64,000 bases of DNA, taken from Brassica napus (taxonomy: Eukaryota > Streptophyta > Magnoliopsida > Brassicales > Brassicaceae). Each line of letters starts with the position of its first letter. Within the stretch, counting starts at the first letter, position 1. The position numbers and the translations under genes are program-made. Of the stretch, positions 13,971 to 26,640 are shown piece by piece. Under the pieces are notes generated by a model. That model was not told the origin of the DNA and made no database searches. It saw only the letters and a program-made list of their open reading frames with translations. The stretch is taken from contig NC_063451.1 of the NCBI RefSeq assembly GCF_020379485.1, positions 21,620,630-21,684,629 on the forward strand, in the 5' to 3' direction.

Positions 13971-14194
13971 AAATACTTCTCCGGCCTTAAAAACTATTAA
14001 TATTTTCAAGAATTGTGTTTATGCGTCACTTTTTTTGCTATTTCAAAAAATATTTCGATTTTGGAACATAAACTATTTTTTATGCGTAGATAATGTTTTC
14101 CAATAATTTAATATATTCACTTTATTATTATAGCATAATAATATCCGGTGTATATTTGCATAATAAAAGTATAAATTACCTCCGATTACTAGAG

Positions 14195-14640
14195 CACTAT
14201 AAAAAAACATGTTCGTAACGACGAAAGATTACGAGTAAAATATTTTTTCTTAAAATTACGGTCTCTTATGAAGACAGTACGAGGAAAAGTGATTTCATCG
14301 TAACGTTGTTGTAAAATTGCAAGGAAGGACTTTCGTCGTAATGTTGTTGTACCATTACGACAAAAGTACGTGGAAAGAGAAGATTAGTCGTAAAATCCTT
14401 ATAAATTTACGAGTATTTTACAAGGAATCATGTTACCGTTATTTACTTGAAAACATGTATTCAGTGCGCTTTAACCTAACTAAATTCGTTGTAAAATGTT
14501 GTAAATCATATGTAAGAGAGATGTAAAAACCTAGTAAAATATTTCCTTTTAAAATCGTTGTTATACCTTCACCTACCAAACTCGAAAATTTTCCTATATA
14601 TATGTCATTTGTCAATGCTAACAACACACAAATGATATCA
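14195..14640. repeat. Left subterminal repeat region of the CACTA element
   Basis: Many copies in both orientations of a short motif around CGTAA/TTACGA (for example 14214-14235, 14260-14275, 14299-14310, 14335-14360). Such subterminal arrays are the binding sites of the CACTA TnpA-type protein; that role is inferred from the family. Confidence 0.75.
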
Positions 14641-14697
14641 AAAAAAATATAAGAAAAAAAATCTTGGAAAAAAATGTTTTAAAAAAATCTCAGAAAA

Positions 14698-17600
14698 ATG
14701 ACCGATGGCGGTAATATTTACGAGTTATGGAGTTGGATAAAGATTCTGCCGGTAGTGACAGATGCATTTCTGAGCAGGTTAGAAACATTCATGTACCAGG
14801 CGGACTCTACACCGATCACGCAGGAAAGCGTTAAGATGTTCTGCGCTTGTCGGAAATACAAGAATTTAAAATTTGCACGTAATGAAACTGTATGGAAGCA
14901 CTTAGTAAACATATGATTTACACCACAATACTATATTTGGTATCAACATGGAGAAGGTTACGGTGTAAATGAATCTAGTAGTAGTAATAATAATTTTGAG
15001 GATGCTGGTAATAATGAAGAACCAAATTATTTGCATAATCAATATAGTTACCATCAAGAGGAGCATATGGTAGATCATGATAGGGTTCACGACATGATTA
15101 CTGATACATTTTTAGAAACAAGTACAACAATGGCTGATGAAACTGGAAATGTAGAAGAACCTAATTTGGATGCAAAAAGGTTTTATGAAATGTTAGATGC
15201 TGCAAATCAACCAATCTACACTGGTTGTAGAGAAGATCTCTCTAAATTGTCTCTAGCAGCTAGGATAATGAATATTAAAACGGATCATAATTTTTACCCG
15301 AGAATTGCAAGGATGCATGGGCGGACTTATTTAAAGAGTATTTGCCAGAAGACAACGTGTCAGATGAATCTTATTATGAGGTTTAGAGATTCGTTTATAG
15401 TCTTGGGTTGCCTTTGGAGATGATAGATGTTTTCATCGACAACTGCATGATCTACTGGAAGGACGATGAGAAGCTAGAAGAGTGTCTATTCTGCAAGAAA
15501 CCACGATTCAAAGCGCAAGGACGTGGGAGGAATGGGGTACCGTACCAAAGGATGTGGTACCTACCAATTACAGACATGTTGAAAAGATTATATCAATCTG
15601 AGAAGACTATTGCAGCGATGAGGTGGCATGCTGAACATGTCCAAAGGAATAGCGAGATCGTTCATCCGTTAGATGCAAGAGCGTGGAAACATTTCAACAC
15701 GGTACACCAAGATTTCACTAGAAATATTTGGAATGTCTATCTTGGGTTATGCACATATGGATTTAGTCCATTTGAAGTGTCGGGGAGACAATATTCTTTG
15801 TGGTCAGTCATTCTTACGCCGTACAACCTGCCGCCGGAAATGTGCATGGAACAATAATTTATATTCCTGGGCCAAAGTATCCAAAACGGTCGCTGGATGT
15901 TTTTCTTCAACCATTTATACAAGATCTAAAGGACTTGTGGTCAGAAGGTGTGAGGACGTATGATTCTTCCATGAAAAAAAAATCTTACGGTGCGAGCAGT
16001 TCTATTGTGGATGATAAGTGACTCTCCTGCTTATGGAATGCTATTTTGCCGGACAACACATGGAAGGTTATCTTGTCCATTTTGTCTTGGATCGACGTAT
16101 GCTTTTCAATTGAAGAATAGTAGGAAGAGTTTTTGTTTGATTGTCATCGTCAATTTCTTCCCCTTTCCCATCCGTACAGAAGAAATAAGACATTGTTTAG
16201 GTACAAAAAAGTTGTCAGAGAGAGTCCTCCTCCATATCTCACTGGCCAACAGATCGAAGCAAAAATTGATTATTACGGAGGTCAGGAAACTGTTAAAGTT
16301 GGAGGAAACTGGCATGTTCCCAGAAACATACTGATGGGTATGGAGTTGCTCACAATTAGCATAAGAAGAGTATATTTTAGGAGTTGCCTTACTGGAAAAA
16401 TCTTCTTTTACACCACAACCTTGATGTGATGCAATAGAGAAGAACTTTTTTGACAACATCATGAATACAATACTGAACGTCCCAGGGAAAACAAAAGATA
16501 ATAAAAAGTCAAGGATAGACTTACCTGATTTTTGCTCAAGAAGTGAGTTACATATCAAGAGCAATGGAAACATTCATGTTCCCATCTTCCGGTTGTCATA
16601 AGAAGCGAAGACTACTTTGTTCGACTGGGTTACATCAGAAGTTAAGTTCATTGATGGTTATGTTTCAAATCTTTCAAGATGTGTTGAACCAGGTCAAAAG
16701 TTCTCAGGAATGAAGAGTCATGATTGTCATGTGTTTATGCAACGACTACTTCCATTTGCTTTTTTTGAGCTCCTTCCAACAAATGTACATGAAGCACTTG
16801 AAGAAATATTAATTAATAATATATATATGTTATGAAATGTTATTAATTGGGTTATTTTTGCAATATGCAGCCATCAGAGCATTCTTCAGAGACCTTAGGA
16901 CACGTATGTTCAAGGAAGAAGTCATCCAACAACTTCATGAGAACATTCCGATCATATTGTGCAACCTGGAGAAGGTATTTCCTCCATCATTTTTTGACGT
17001 TATGGAGCATCTAGTTGTCCACCTCCCGTACGAAGCATTGCTCCGTGGACCTGTTTACAACGGATGGATGTATCCATATGAGCGCTCCATCAAACATTTG
17101 AAGGGGAAAGCAAGAAATCTTGCAAAGGTGGAAGGTTCAATAGTTGTTGGGAGTTTGACAGCAGAAAAATCTCACTTCACATCATACTACTTTGCTTCAA
17201 CAGTTCGTTTGAGGAAAATAGTTACTAGAAGATATGATGATGGTGGAGTAACGCCAACATATGCAGTTGACGGTGTTCCTGACATTTTCTGTCAAATTGG
17301 ACGGTTTGGTGGTAAACTGAAAGAAGTATGGTGGTCCAGTGAAGAGGATTAGAATAGTGCCCACACTTATATTCTGCTCAACTGCGAGAATACAGTGACG
17401 AATTCTTTTGAAAGGTAAATATTGATGTGTATATGTTAATTATATGAAATGGTGTTAACTATATGATTTGATTCAATTTTTTAATTTACAGCATGTTTGT
17501 AGCGCAAGTTGAAAAAGCATTACCAGGAATATCTGTAACTGAGGTGGACAAACGAAAGGATAAACACTATGTCAAGTGGTTAAAATCACATGTAATATAT

Positions 17601-17960
17601 CTCATTCAAATATTAAGCAATATTTTGGTCCTATAATATAATTAATATGAAATTTTAACGGTGTTGCTTTTTGTAGGTTGATTATGACGATCCATATTAT
17701 CCCGTATGGTTTCACGATTTGGTCCAAGGTCCAGTAGCAAAGGTTACCACATCAGCTATGTTTTTCACACGAGGTTTTACCTTTCATACATACGAGTATG
17801 TGAGACTTCGGGTAACAAGTAACTATGGAATATGTGTCAAAGGAAAAATAGACTTTTACGGGATCTTGTAGGAGATTATTGAAGTAGAATTTCGGGCTTA
17901 TTGAAGCTAATATGTGTCCTCTTCAAATGTGACTGGTTCGACCCCGTTGTAGACGTTACG
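14698..17960 (+). pseudogene. CACTA Tnp2-type transposase, disrupted
   Basis: Domains appear in the usual order but in changing frames. The transposase-associated N-terminal domain is at 14698-14960 (FCACRKYKN, then WYQHGEG). A Transposase_21-type core runs about 15150-16600 (NLDAKRFYEMLDAANQPIY, RWHAEHVQRN, HGRLSCPFC). A DUF4218-type region runs about 16620-17352 (LKGKARNLAKVEGSIV). The DUF4216-type C-terminal region is at about 17680-17960 (FFTRGFTFHTYEY, YGICVKGKIDFYG). Introns are visible at about 17416-17492 and 17594-17675. Frameshifts near 14915, 15420, 15850 and 16130, plus stops, make it inactive. The enzyme would bind the CACTA ends and catalyse cut-and-paste transposition in the nucleus. 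Confidence 0.87.
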
Positions 17961-18215
17961 ACGAACTTACGAGGAACCCTCATTCTTATATATACACGAC
18001 GCCAGAACGATGCACGCGTTCATTCCTCACAATCTCCTCTCCCTCTTATACTAAGGTACTCTCTCTCTCTCTCTCTAATCATTTTTTTAGATTAGTTTAA
18101 TTAGGTGGTTAGTTTATAGGCAATCAGTTTAGGTGGTTAGTTTAGGTAACAAAACAATAATCAAAGATTAGGTTTTGTTTTCCATTAAATTGATCCTAAT
18201 ATTTTTTTATTTTAG

Positions 18216-18687
18216 ATGGCTCCTAGGAAACACCGACCACTTACTTATTTCCAGATGTTTGGCGATGGTGTCGGGACATCTTCTTCCGGCCCATCATCTT
18301 CCGAGGCAGTTCCTGACTCTCAGATATATCTGAGAGTTTCTTGGAGCCGTCCTCCTCCACCTCAGATTCCCTCTCAGATGCCGCCTCCTCCACCAGCTCC
18401 ACCTACTGCACCTCACCATGCCCCAGCAGATGTAGTTCATCCTGATTTGCGTGTGCCTCCATCTGCACCATACGCGAGATATACAGTGGAAGATCTCCTC
18501 GCCCAGCCTGGACGAGAGGGTTTGGATATTCTGGACCCCGGTAGACTGCCATGTACTTATTGGTAAGTTACTAATTTTTATTATTTTAAAATTTAAATAT
18601 TTTGTTTCCTAACAAATTGGTTCTATTTTTATGTTTGGGGCCAACAACCGTGTTGACCGGAGCGTTTCGGAGACGATCAAGGGATAT
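18216..18687 (+). pseudogene. Second CACTA ORF (Transposase_24-like), 5' part
   Basis: The frame from the ATG at 18216 runs to an exon end near 18565 (TGCCATGTACTTATTG/GTAAGT) and encodes a proline-rich leader (MAPRKHRPLTYFQMFGDG, then runs of P such as PPPPPAPPTAPHHAP). A following intron-like AT-rich stretch and the next exon are cut at 18687 by the Athila-like element; the gene resumes at 33082. This accessory protein normally accompanies the Tnp2 transposase in plant CACTA elements. Confidence 0.75.
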
Positions 18688-20630
18688 TGATATTACGTGT
18701 ATACGCACACCAAACTACCTATTGTGCACACTACCACAATCGAATGGTATGTCGATGTAGCACTTTAGGATCGAATCCACAGAAACCAACAATTACACTT
18801 TACTTCTATGGGATCAATACTTAGCTAAAACAATGATGGGGTTTTGAGATTAATGTATCGTAGGAAGAAAGTAACAAGTTGATTTTAAAGTTTTGAGATG
18901 ATTAATAGAGCTAGGTTCAGGGTGATTCATTGGAATACTTAGGACATGAGCTACACAACTATTCAGGAAGGCTATAAGAACCAATCTAGAACTTGAACAA
19001 CAACAATAAATAAACTCACTGTCGTGGTGTCTACCAATTTATCGAGCAATCCTAATGTCTAAACTGTCGTTCGGATCAGAGAATGAGGACAAGCATTAAG
19101 TTCAGATTGAATTGGTTCACGATTTGCCTTAGCATCATCTTTCGTTGGCTATGGATAAATCACCTATCTATGATTTTTCTAGCAACCTAAAACACTTTTG
19201 GTGTTAGATTAAACTATAATCAGATGCTAAATGGCCAGTTTAACATAAGCAGTAAGCATAACAATAAATAGATATATCAAAGAATAACAATCCTATTTGT
19301 GTCTAGCTCATTGATCCATGATCTCTAACACCCTAAACCTCACAAGATGACTAGTCAGCCATGACACAAGAAAACACAAGCATCAATTCTGAATAATACA
19401 TCATGCGATTAATAATAAATATAATAGGGTTCAAGATGATCTTCTCTATGGCGAGAGAGATGGAGCCGTCTCCCTTTACAAGGTGGCAAAATCACAATAT
19501 GAAAAGCTCTAGAGTTGTTTCTTTCTGAAAAAGAAGCGTAGAATGTAAAAAGTAAGAGAAAACTACGATATATCAAAGCCACAGGCGGCTGGGAGAAAAA
19601 GATGGGATAATTATGGCTAGGCATGGGCATAAAATCCGGAACCCGAAATCCGAACCGAACTCAAACCAAAAAACCCGACCCGTTATCCGACCCGAAATGT
19701 AAAAATACCCAAACGGATCTTGTAGGATGGTACAAAAAACATTCAAACCCGAAGTGTTATTAACCAAACCCGAACGGGTAACCCGAATAATCCGAAATTA
19801 ATAGTTAATATAAATATTTTGAAATATTTATAAGTATTTCAATTATTAAATTCAATATTTGTGGTAATATGATATATAATAATAAATATTAAAATTTTAA
19901 TAAATAATTGAAGTACACAATTAGTTATAAATAAGTATTTTATAATTTGTTCATTGAAATAAAAAGTCTACTCTCTATAAGGCAATACATATTGTTGACA
20001 AATAATGTTTGTTTTCATGTTTGATTTAACATTTTATTGTTATTTTACCAATTTTATGTGTGATAGATTATTTTTTTATTTAATTTAGATATTTTTCTTT
20101 ATGTTTTGCTTCAATTTTTTTGATTTTTACTTCGATTATATCCGAACCGAACCGATATAACCCGAACCCGTACGATATATGATTACTTTATGGGTTTTAA
20201 GACGCAATACAATTTTGAACCGAACCCGAAGTGTTATTATCCGAACCCGATCCGTACTAATAGAATTTTAGTATGAGACCTAGGAGCGTAAACCCGAAAA
20301 CCCGAAAAACCCGACCGAACGCCAACGGATACCCGAACGCCCATGCCTAATTATGGCAAATCCCTTAATGACTTGTAGTTTCCTTAAAAATCTCTGCCGC
20401 GGGAACAAGCACTCGGGTTGCTCCGCTCGATAGAGAACAGTGACTTCAGACTGTTATGCGTGAAAATCACCAAATTGCACTGTTTTCTGTCTCTTTTGCT
20501 CCAACTGGTCCATCTCCTACCCAATGCAACTTTTGACCTGTAATGACTCGAAAGGACTAGAAAGACTCGACAAAGACTCAAAAACACTTTAAAAAACATT
20601 GTTAGAATGTATCAAAAACACAACATATCA
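18688..20630 (-). repeat. LTR of the Athila-like element (left copy, carries a hAT MITE)
   Basis: 1943 bp including a 732-bp MITE and its 8-bp duplication. Without those it is 1203 bp, against 1206 bp for the right copy. Sequence is closely similar to 31871-33076. Confidence 0.9.
19618..20349. mobile_element. hAT-type MITE
   Basis: Starts TAGGCATGGGC and ends GCCCATGCCTA, a perfect 11-bp inverted repeat. It is flanked by the 8-bp duplication ATTATGGC (19610-19617 and 20350-20357), and the empty site is seen in the other LTR near 32790-32805. The ends and 8-bp TSD are those of hAT elements. The interior is AT-rich with no coding capacity, bordered on both sides by many ACCCGAA/CCGAACC repeats, which may be transposase-binding sites. 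Confidence 0.9.
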
Positions 20631-23187
20631 AACTCCCCCTGACTTAGATTTTTGTTTGTCCTCAAACAATGCCAAGTATCAAGAACATAGAGAAATGTTT
20701 GAAAGTGTGGGAACTCTCCTATTCTCAGCAACCATACTTTAACCACGAATATCTGAACCATACAAACAGTAAACTAGGACAACACACCCTTACCAGAACC
20801 CCACTGACTACTGTTCAAGATCGGCTCCATACTCTATATCTCAAACCTAAAAAAGCAGCACTATCAAGACAAAACTCCATACATTCATTTAAGAGTAGCG
20901 TGAGCTTCTCATCACATGCACTATTCAGGGTAGACAGTCTAGGTGTGAACGGTTTAGGTGTGAAACATGATATTTAATGGTGGAGTTAAGAGTGTTCAAG
21001 GGCTACCATTTCATTGTAGAGGATGCAGGATATCGCACAAAATGGCAAGAGAGGATAGATCCATTGATGTCCACCACCTCTACTCGTTTTTGCTTCCTCT
21101 GGAACGACTGCTCCGTTTTGGATCAGCCATTTGGCTGTTCAGATCATCTGCCTGCTCTCCAATCTTTCAACTTGGTACCCACTCTTTTGCTCGACCTTCC
21201 CAGTGGTTCATGTTTCTTTGATTTCTTCCCCTTCTCCATCACCTTTTTCGGGTTTTTTTTAAGACTGATATGGTGATGTGATGAAGAAGGAGGTAATACA
21301 TGATGGTTTTGAGTGCCATTGGTGGTTCTGATTTCGCAACCATTCTGGTTCTCCACCCTTGCTCTTGCGCAGTTCATTGGTTATGGAGCGGTTGCTCCCT
21401 TAATCTGCTTGTTCTACTTTTTGATTGAATTTCCGCAGCAGTAACGAGTAAGAGGCTGCGTTGATCCTTTTCTCTCCGACCTTTTTGCACATATCTTCAC
21501 ATATGACACTGAAAAACAAATGCATGAAGGTGGAATAAAGGCTAAGGTACAGGGTGGGAACTAGCTAAAGATGAGCTAGCCACTCAGGATCAACAAGATG
21601 GATAAAAAGGATAAGAAGTCCTGAGCGTTTTCTCGTTTCCCTGTTCTAATGCCTATAACAAGAAGAATTTTAGTCAAGATTAGGTTCAAGTTAGGTGGAG
21701 TTAAGTCTACCCAGTGTAACCTGATCGGCTGAGAACTTCTGGAGAATCAAGTGAGATATGTCAGGGTGTTCCAGGTCCACATGTGTGTCTTTCACCACTG
21801 CAAGGTCACTGAATAAGATAACTAAAGCACAAGGTGGTTAGTGATCAACATGAAATAAGGTCCTAATTCCCACAAAGTTTTGACTGACTCAATGATGATG
21901 CGGCATCATGCTTGACCGACAAGTTACGTGGCTAAAGTTATGGCTTAGGATTTTCATATTTTATATTACTTATTTATTTATAATTGTGATAATTCTATGG
22001 GCTTTAGGTCTTTTATCTTAAACATGTTTATATTAGGGTTTGGTGTTTAGCTTTTGCTTATATATAGCCTTCTTTGTCGTTTTTTATGAATTAGACTTTT
22101 GATAATTAAAAACAGAGCTTTTGCTACCTTGTTTGATTCGATTAAATTCATCTACAAGAAATTCGTCTCAAAGAAGCTATCCCAAAAAATTTTTTGATCG
22201 ATCCAAAAACAGGTCTCTAGAATCCTAAAGGTTCCTTGATCGACCGTTCAATAGTTTGTACGCTTCGTCATTCAATCCTATAAACTGACTCAAACTGACC
22301 CAAAATAAAAACAAAAGAAAGAAACGAGTTAGTTAACGACGAAAACCTTCAGACTTACTTCACACCGTCCCTGGTGTGAAAATAAGTCAGAGAGAAGGTG
22401 AAAACAAAAATAAACATTTTTTGGTCGAGATACTTACCTAAGTGGAGCGGGCGTTCTATGAGAATTCTGGGTGTTCTATCGTCAGATGGTCGCCTGGAAC
22501 AACCGCTCTTTTCAGATGGCAGATTGTTCCATTGATGCAACCCAGAATTTTTGAAGCATCTCGGGTTTTTCAGCTTTTTGAGCTGATACTCAATAAACTA
22601 AAACAAAAAAATAAGTAAACAAAAACAAAACCAACTTATATGTACACTTACCAGTGGGTTGCCTCCCACCAAGCGCTTGGTGTAAGTCACTAGTTTGACT
22701 TGGTGACAGGGATCAGTCGGGTTGATCATGATGGCTTGTTCCAAAACAAGCTCCACAATAAGACATGTTCAGCTTCAGAACTCTACTCGGCAACCCTTTC
22801 ACAGCATCTTCACCTTTTGTCCTTCAGCTCATGTGAGAGATTAACTTTAACTTTAGAGAAAGGTTTGGAGGTACCTTTGCACTTTACCTCGTACTCAATG
22901 GAGTTCTTATCACACATGTGAGGTATCAAAGTCATTATAGGATCGCCTTTGACCCTTTTCTTCTGGACTTTTTCCTTCACCTTTGCATTTCCACTGAGTT
23001 TCTTGGTATCAGTGTGAGGATCTTCATCCAGAAATTCTTAGATCTCACTCTTATCACCAAACTCCTTCTTTAGAACAATTTTCGCTTGTTCTCCACTGAC
23101 CATTGAGATGCAGGAGGCGTATCGGATTTGTTATCTGGTTGGGACAACCTTGTAGAAAATCTTCTTGTTGATGTTGGAGAAGGAGAC
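20631..23187 (-). other. 3' internal region of the Athila-like element, no pol domains
   Basis: This stretch lies between the protease remnant and the polypurine tract, where reverse transcriptase and integrase would be expected. None of the usual motifs is seen in any minus-strand frame, and only short open frames occur (for example 21144-21377 and 22355-22540). A 391-bp insertion-like block lies at 21893-22283. I infer a deletion derivative or a family that never carried pol. Confidence 0.6.
21893..22283. repeat. Possible 391-bp insertion flanked by a 10-bp direct repeat
   Basis: ACTGACTCAA is found at 21883-21892 and again at 22284-22293. The block between is AT-richer than its surroundings and has a TATA-like TTATATATAGCC at about 22057. 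It could be a small transposon or a solo LTR. No clear terminal inverted repeat was seen, so the direct repeat may be chance or an internal duplication. Confidence 0.35.
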
Positions 23188-24922
23188 TCACTTATTAGGA
23201 ATGTCGACAATTGCTCCCACTGTAGCCATAAATGACCTTCCAAATATCAAAGGCATCTCATGATCCTTCCTCATCTCAACAACTTGAAATTCGGTATGGA
23301 GCACACAGTCCCCAACCTGGACAGGAAGATTGAAAATAGTTCCATAAGGGACTGCCATGGAAGAGTTTGCAAAAGCCAGCTTCACCTGAGAATGCTCAAC
23401 ATCAACAATGCCTAGCTCGTCTACAATCGCTTTTGAGACAAGGTTTACACTAGACCCAAAATCACAAAGAGCTTCCTTGAATTCCACTCCAACAATGGAA
23501 CAAGGAAAAACAAACTTTCCAGGGTGACCTTAGAAACATAGACTCGAACTGGTGGAGTCTCAGCAGGTTCGCCGGGAGCAGTCACTTCAGAGCTAGTAGG
23601 GTGTTCTGTTCTCTTTTCTGCGTCTGGAGCAGTCTCAGCAGACAGTTGCTCCGGTTCTTTTCCCTCAGCTTTCTCACATCTCAGGTCTGTTGCATTACAG
23701 TGTTCAACCCTAGGATTCATCACACTCTTTCCAAGAAGGGTACCTTGCTGCCTCTTGACACTTTCAGCTGTTTGAGCAATCTGAACATCCATCTTTCTTA
23801 TGTGGCTCACAACAATGTCATACTTGGCATTCAGCTCAGTGAACATGTTGCCCATCCTGGTGTCGATTTCCGTGGTTACCTAATTCAACGCCTTGGCCTG
23901 AACCTGTTGACCCTGCAACAGCTGTTGCATCATCATACCCAGACCCTTTAGCTCATCTGGTTGACTGTTTACGGTAGCTGGAATTGGTTGCTGGGTATCC
24001 TGAATCTGCCCAGCCGTAGCTTGCTCCATGCTGAAAAATTGCCTTTGGTTATTTTTTAGTAGCTGATCAACCCTGGCTGTCAGCTCATCTATCTTCTGGG
24101 TGTCGTCGACTTTCTTGGAGCGGTCGCTCTCCTGATTCTTATTGGGTGAGCTAACTGACATGTTCTCAATCAGCTTAAACACTCCACCAGTGGTCTGAGT
24201 CATGAAGTCTCCATTGCTCGAAGAGTTTTGAGCACTTTGGTATTTCCAGTCTACTCCATCATAGAAAATGCCCAGGAGGTAATCATCATCAAATCCATGG
24301 TGAGGGTATTTTTTGCGGTAGTCATTATAACGCTTCATGCTTCGCAAAAAGGCTCATCAGTGAGCTGTCTGAAAGAGGTGATCTTGTTCCTCAATGCAAT
24401 TGTTCTCGTCTTCGTGTAGAAATTGCTTAGGAACAATGATCGGACTTGTTCCCATGAAGTAAGAGATCCGGTAGGGACAGAATTCAACCACCGTACAGCC
24501 TTTCCATCAAGAGAGAACGGAAATAGCATGCACTTGATGTATTCCGGTGGTATGCCATTCACACGAGTAAAGCTGCAGACTCTTTCAAAGCTCTCAATGT
24601 GCTTCATTGGACTCTCTATCGGGAGACCAGTGAACACTTTTCTAAGCACCAGATCGATCACAGAACGTTGATCTCAAAGTCCTGTCGTTTGGTAGGGTGG
24701 AAGAACTATGGCAGAGCGAGTAGTAGGGATGTTGCACGGAAGGTTTCTCTGCCCGATTGGAGCATCTTTCTCCGGCTGTTCCTGCTGCTGCTGAGCAGCG
24801 AGTAGAGCAGCTTGTTGAGCAGCTTCCTCCTGAGCTTGGATGGTCTGCTGCATCTGAAACATCTGATGTTGCATGAGTGCCATTGCAGCAGTGAGATCAT
24901 CATGATTGGCGTGATCACCCAT
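23188..24922 (-). pseudogene. Athila-like gag and protease, disrupted
   Basis: Minus strand from the ATG at 24922 (MGDHANHDDLTAAMALMQ), a glutamine- and alanine-rich leader. After an in-frame stop at 24674 the same frame continues as a retrotransposon gag domain (SPMKHIESFERVCSFTRVNG, GKAVRWLNSVPTGSLTSWEQ). A frameshift near 24340 leads to YNDYRKKYPHHGFDDDYLLG and a coiled-coil-like linker, with a further stop near 23880. A frameshift near 23470 leads to a retropepsin-like domain (LCDFGSSVNLVSKAIVDELG, MPLIFGRSFMATVGAIVDIP). The protease keeps the catalytic Asp in C-D-x-G-S-S. At least two frameshifts and two stops make it non-coding now. Confidence 0.85.
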
Positions 24923-25018
24923 AGTGGTGTCGGTTTTCCTTGGCTATTGACGATTTGTTCTTTCTAACCTTGCTAACTCCTGGTTGGTAAGTGTAACCAA
25001 TTCTCCTTGTGCGTTTCT

Positions 25019-25245
25019 TGTTGGGGTCAAAAACGGTTGCGGCGAAGTTAACGTCCAAATCTCCGAAAAGAAAACGTAGAAGCCTTCTTCGACAAATACT
25101 TTTTCGAAATAGATTCTTCTTTACGAAAAGCTTTGCAGAGGAAACGCGAGTCATCCGACAAGAGCTCGAAAAGGATCGTTATGCAGCGACCGAACACGTG
25201 CTCCGGCCGGTCGCTACGTAGCGACCGAGTTCGAACCAAGGCTTC
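25019..25245 (+). repeat. Truncated 5' LTR of the Tat-like element
   Basis: Matches the first ~220 bp of the right LTR (30616 onward), including one CGGTCGCTACGTAGCGACCG palindrome (25208-25227). After about 25240 the sequence stops matching the LTR and becomes gag coding sequence. The last ~900 bp of the LTR and the primer-binding site are absent. Confidence 0.85.
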
Positions 25246-26640
25246 GGAGGACAACGAAGTCGAGCAAGTCGACCTGGATCCTAGCGATGTCTCCAACAAT
25301 ACTGATGAGGACGTCGACAGGCATCCAAGGAGGATCAGAAGCCGATTCATTCGGGAAAGCTCTCCGTTCGACAAACTAATGACAAAAGAGGAGGAAATCC
25401 TCTATTGGAACGAACAAGAAGAGATGGATAAAAAACAAACCGAGCTCACTCGCAGTAAACGCCGACAAGCGCGGAAATCTGCTGACGAGACGTCGGATAT
25501 ACGCGATCCTCGCAACTATATCACCAAGACTGCGGCAGAAGTAAGAGCCATAAAATCTCAAATCCAACACGCTACCAGCGCGGCCCCCGAGATCGACAGG
25601 CTGCTGGAAGGAGCTCGGAAGACCCCTTTCACCGCTCGCATCTCAGATACGAGGGTATCCGATCCAGGAAAAATCAAAGTACCGAAGTATGATGGTACGA
25701 CCAATCCGAGAGCGCACCTTCAGGTTTTCCACATCACGATGGGATGAGCGAGGCTGAAGGAAGCGAAAGAGACGCCGGCTACTGCCACCAGTTCGTCGAG
25801 AATCTAGAAGGAGCAGCCCTCGAATGGTTCGCGCGCCTTAAGCGAAACTCTATCAGAAGTTTCCGACAGCTCGCATCGGAATTTCTCAAGCAATACTCTA
25901 TGTTCATAGATAGAAAAACTTCCGATGTCGATCTCTGGAGTCTGTCCCAGAGGGAAGACGAACCCCTCCGCGAGTTCATCAGCCGATTCAAGTTGGTAAT
26001 GTCTAGGGTCAGCGGGATAAGCGACAAGGTGGCCATCGATGCGCTCAGAAAGGCGATCTGGTACAAGTCGAAACTTAGAAAATGGATATCCCTCGAAAAA
26101 CCGCGAACAATCCAAGACGCCCTCCACAAGGCGACGAACTACATCATGATCGAGGAAGAAACAAAAATCTTATCGCAAAAACATAAGTCGGCGAGATCAT
26201 CCTCGAAAGATGTAGACACAAAAACAAGGAAAAAGAACCTTCGTAACGACAAGTATGTCCATCACGAGGGGGAAGAACTCCAAGGAGCACACAATTATGC
26301 GATCGGCTCAGACCTGGGCCAAACCACGGGTAATACGTGAACTCGCAATCAAGGATATGATGAAAACACCTTCTGCGAGTTCCACCAGTCCCGAGGACAC
26401 TCCACGACTAACTGCAAGGTCTTGGGAGCAAGGCTGGGCGCGAAGCTACTAGCCGGAGAACTCTCGGAAGTGACCAGCGTGAAAGATCTCATCCTCGAGA
26501 CCGATCGCCCCCCGAAGCCGGACAGAAATCTTCCCGCAGAGAGATCTCCTCAAAGAAACCAAGCTAGGGATAAACGCGGCAGGAGGCCAGACGACAAAGG
26601 GAACGATAACAATCGTCGTAGAGTCAACATGATCATCGGA
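25240..26640 (+). pseudogene. Tat-like gag
   Basis: An open frame through 25747 reads into a charged N-terminal region ([40 protein letters not shown]). It shifts frame at about 25744 into a retrotransposon gag domain ([40 protein letters not shown]) ending at 26340. A third frame (26422-26646) carries the basic C-terminal tail ([18 protein letters not shown]). The order and motifs are those of gypsy gag proteins, which build the cytoplasmic virus-like particle. Frameshifts near 25745 and 26340 break it. The upstream part of the first open frame is LTR sequence, so the true start is lost. Confidence 0.82.

Noticed and set aside
16106..16573. 155-codon minus-strand frame inside the CACTA transposase
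   Set aside because: It is antisense to recognisable transposase coding sequence and shows no domain.
24706..24918. Alternative frame over the Athila gag leader
   Set aside because: Shadow of the Q/A-rich gag leader, which continues in the same frame into the real gag domain.
25779..26129. Long minus-strand open frames opposite the Tat gag
   Set aside because: Low-complexity shadows of the gag domain, which is recognisable on the plus strand.
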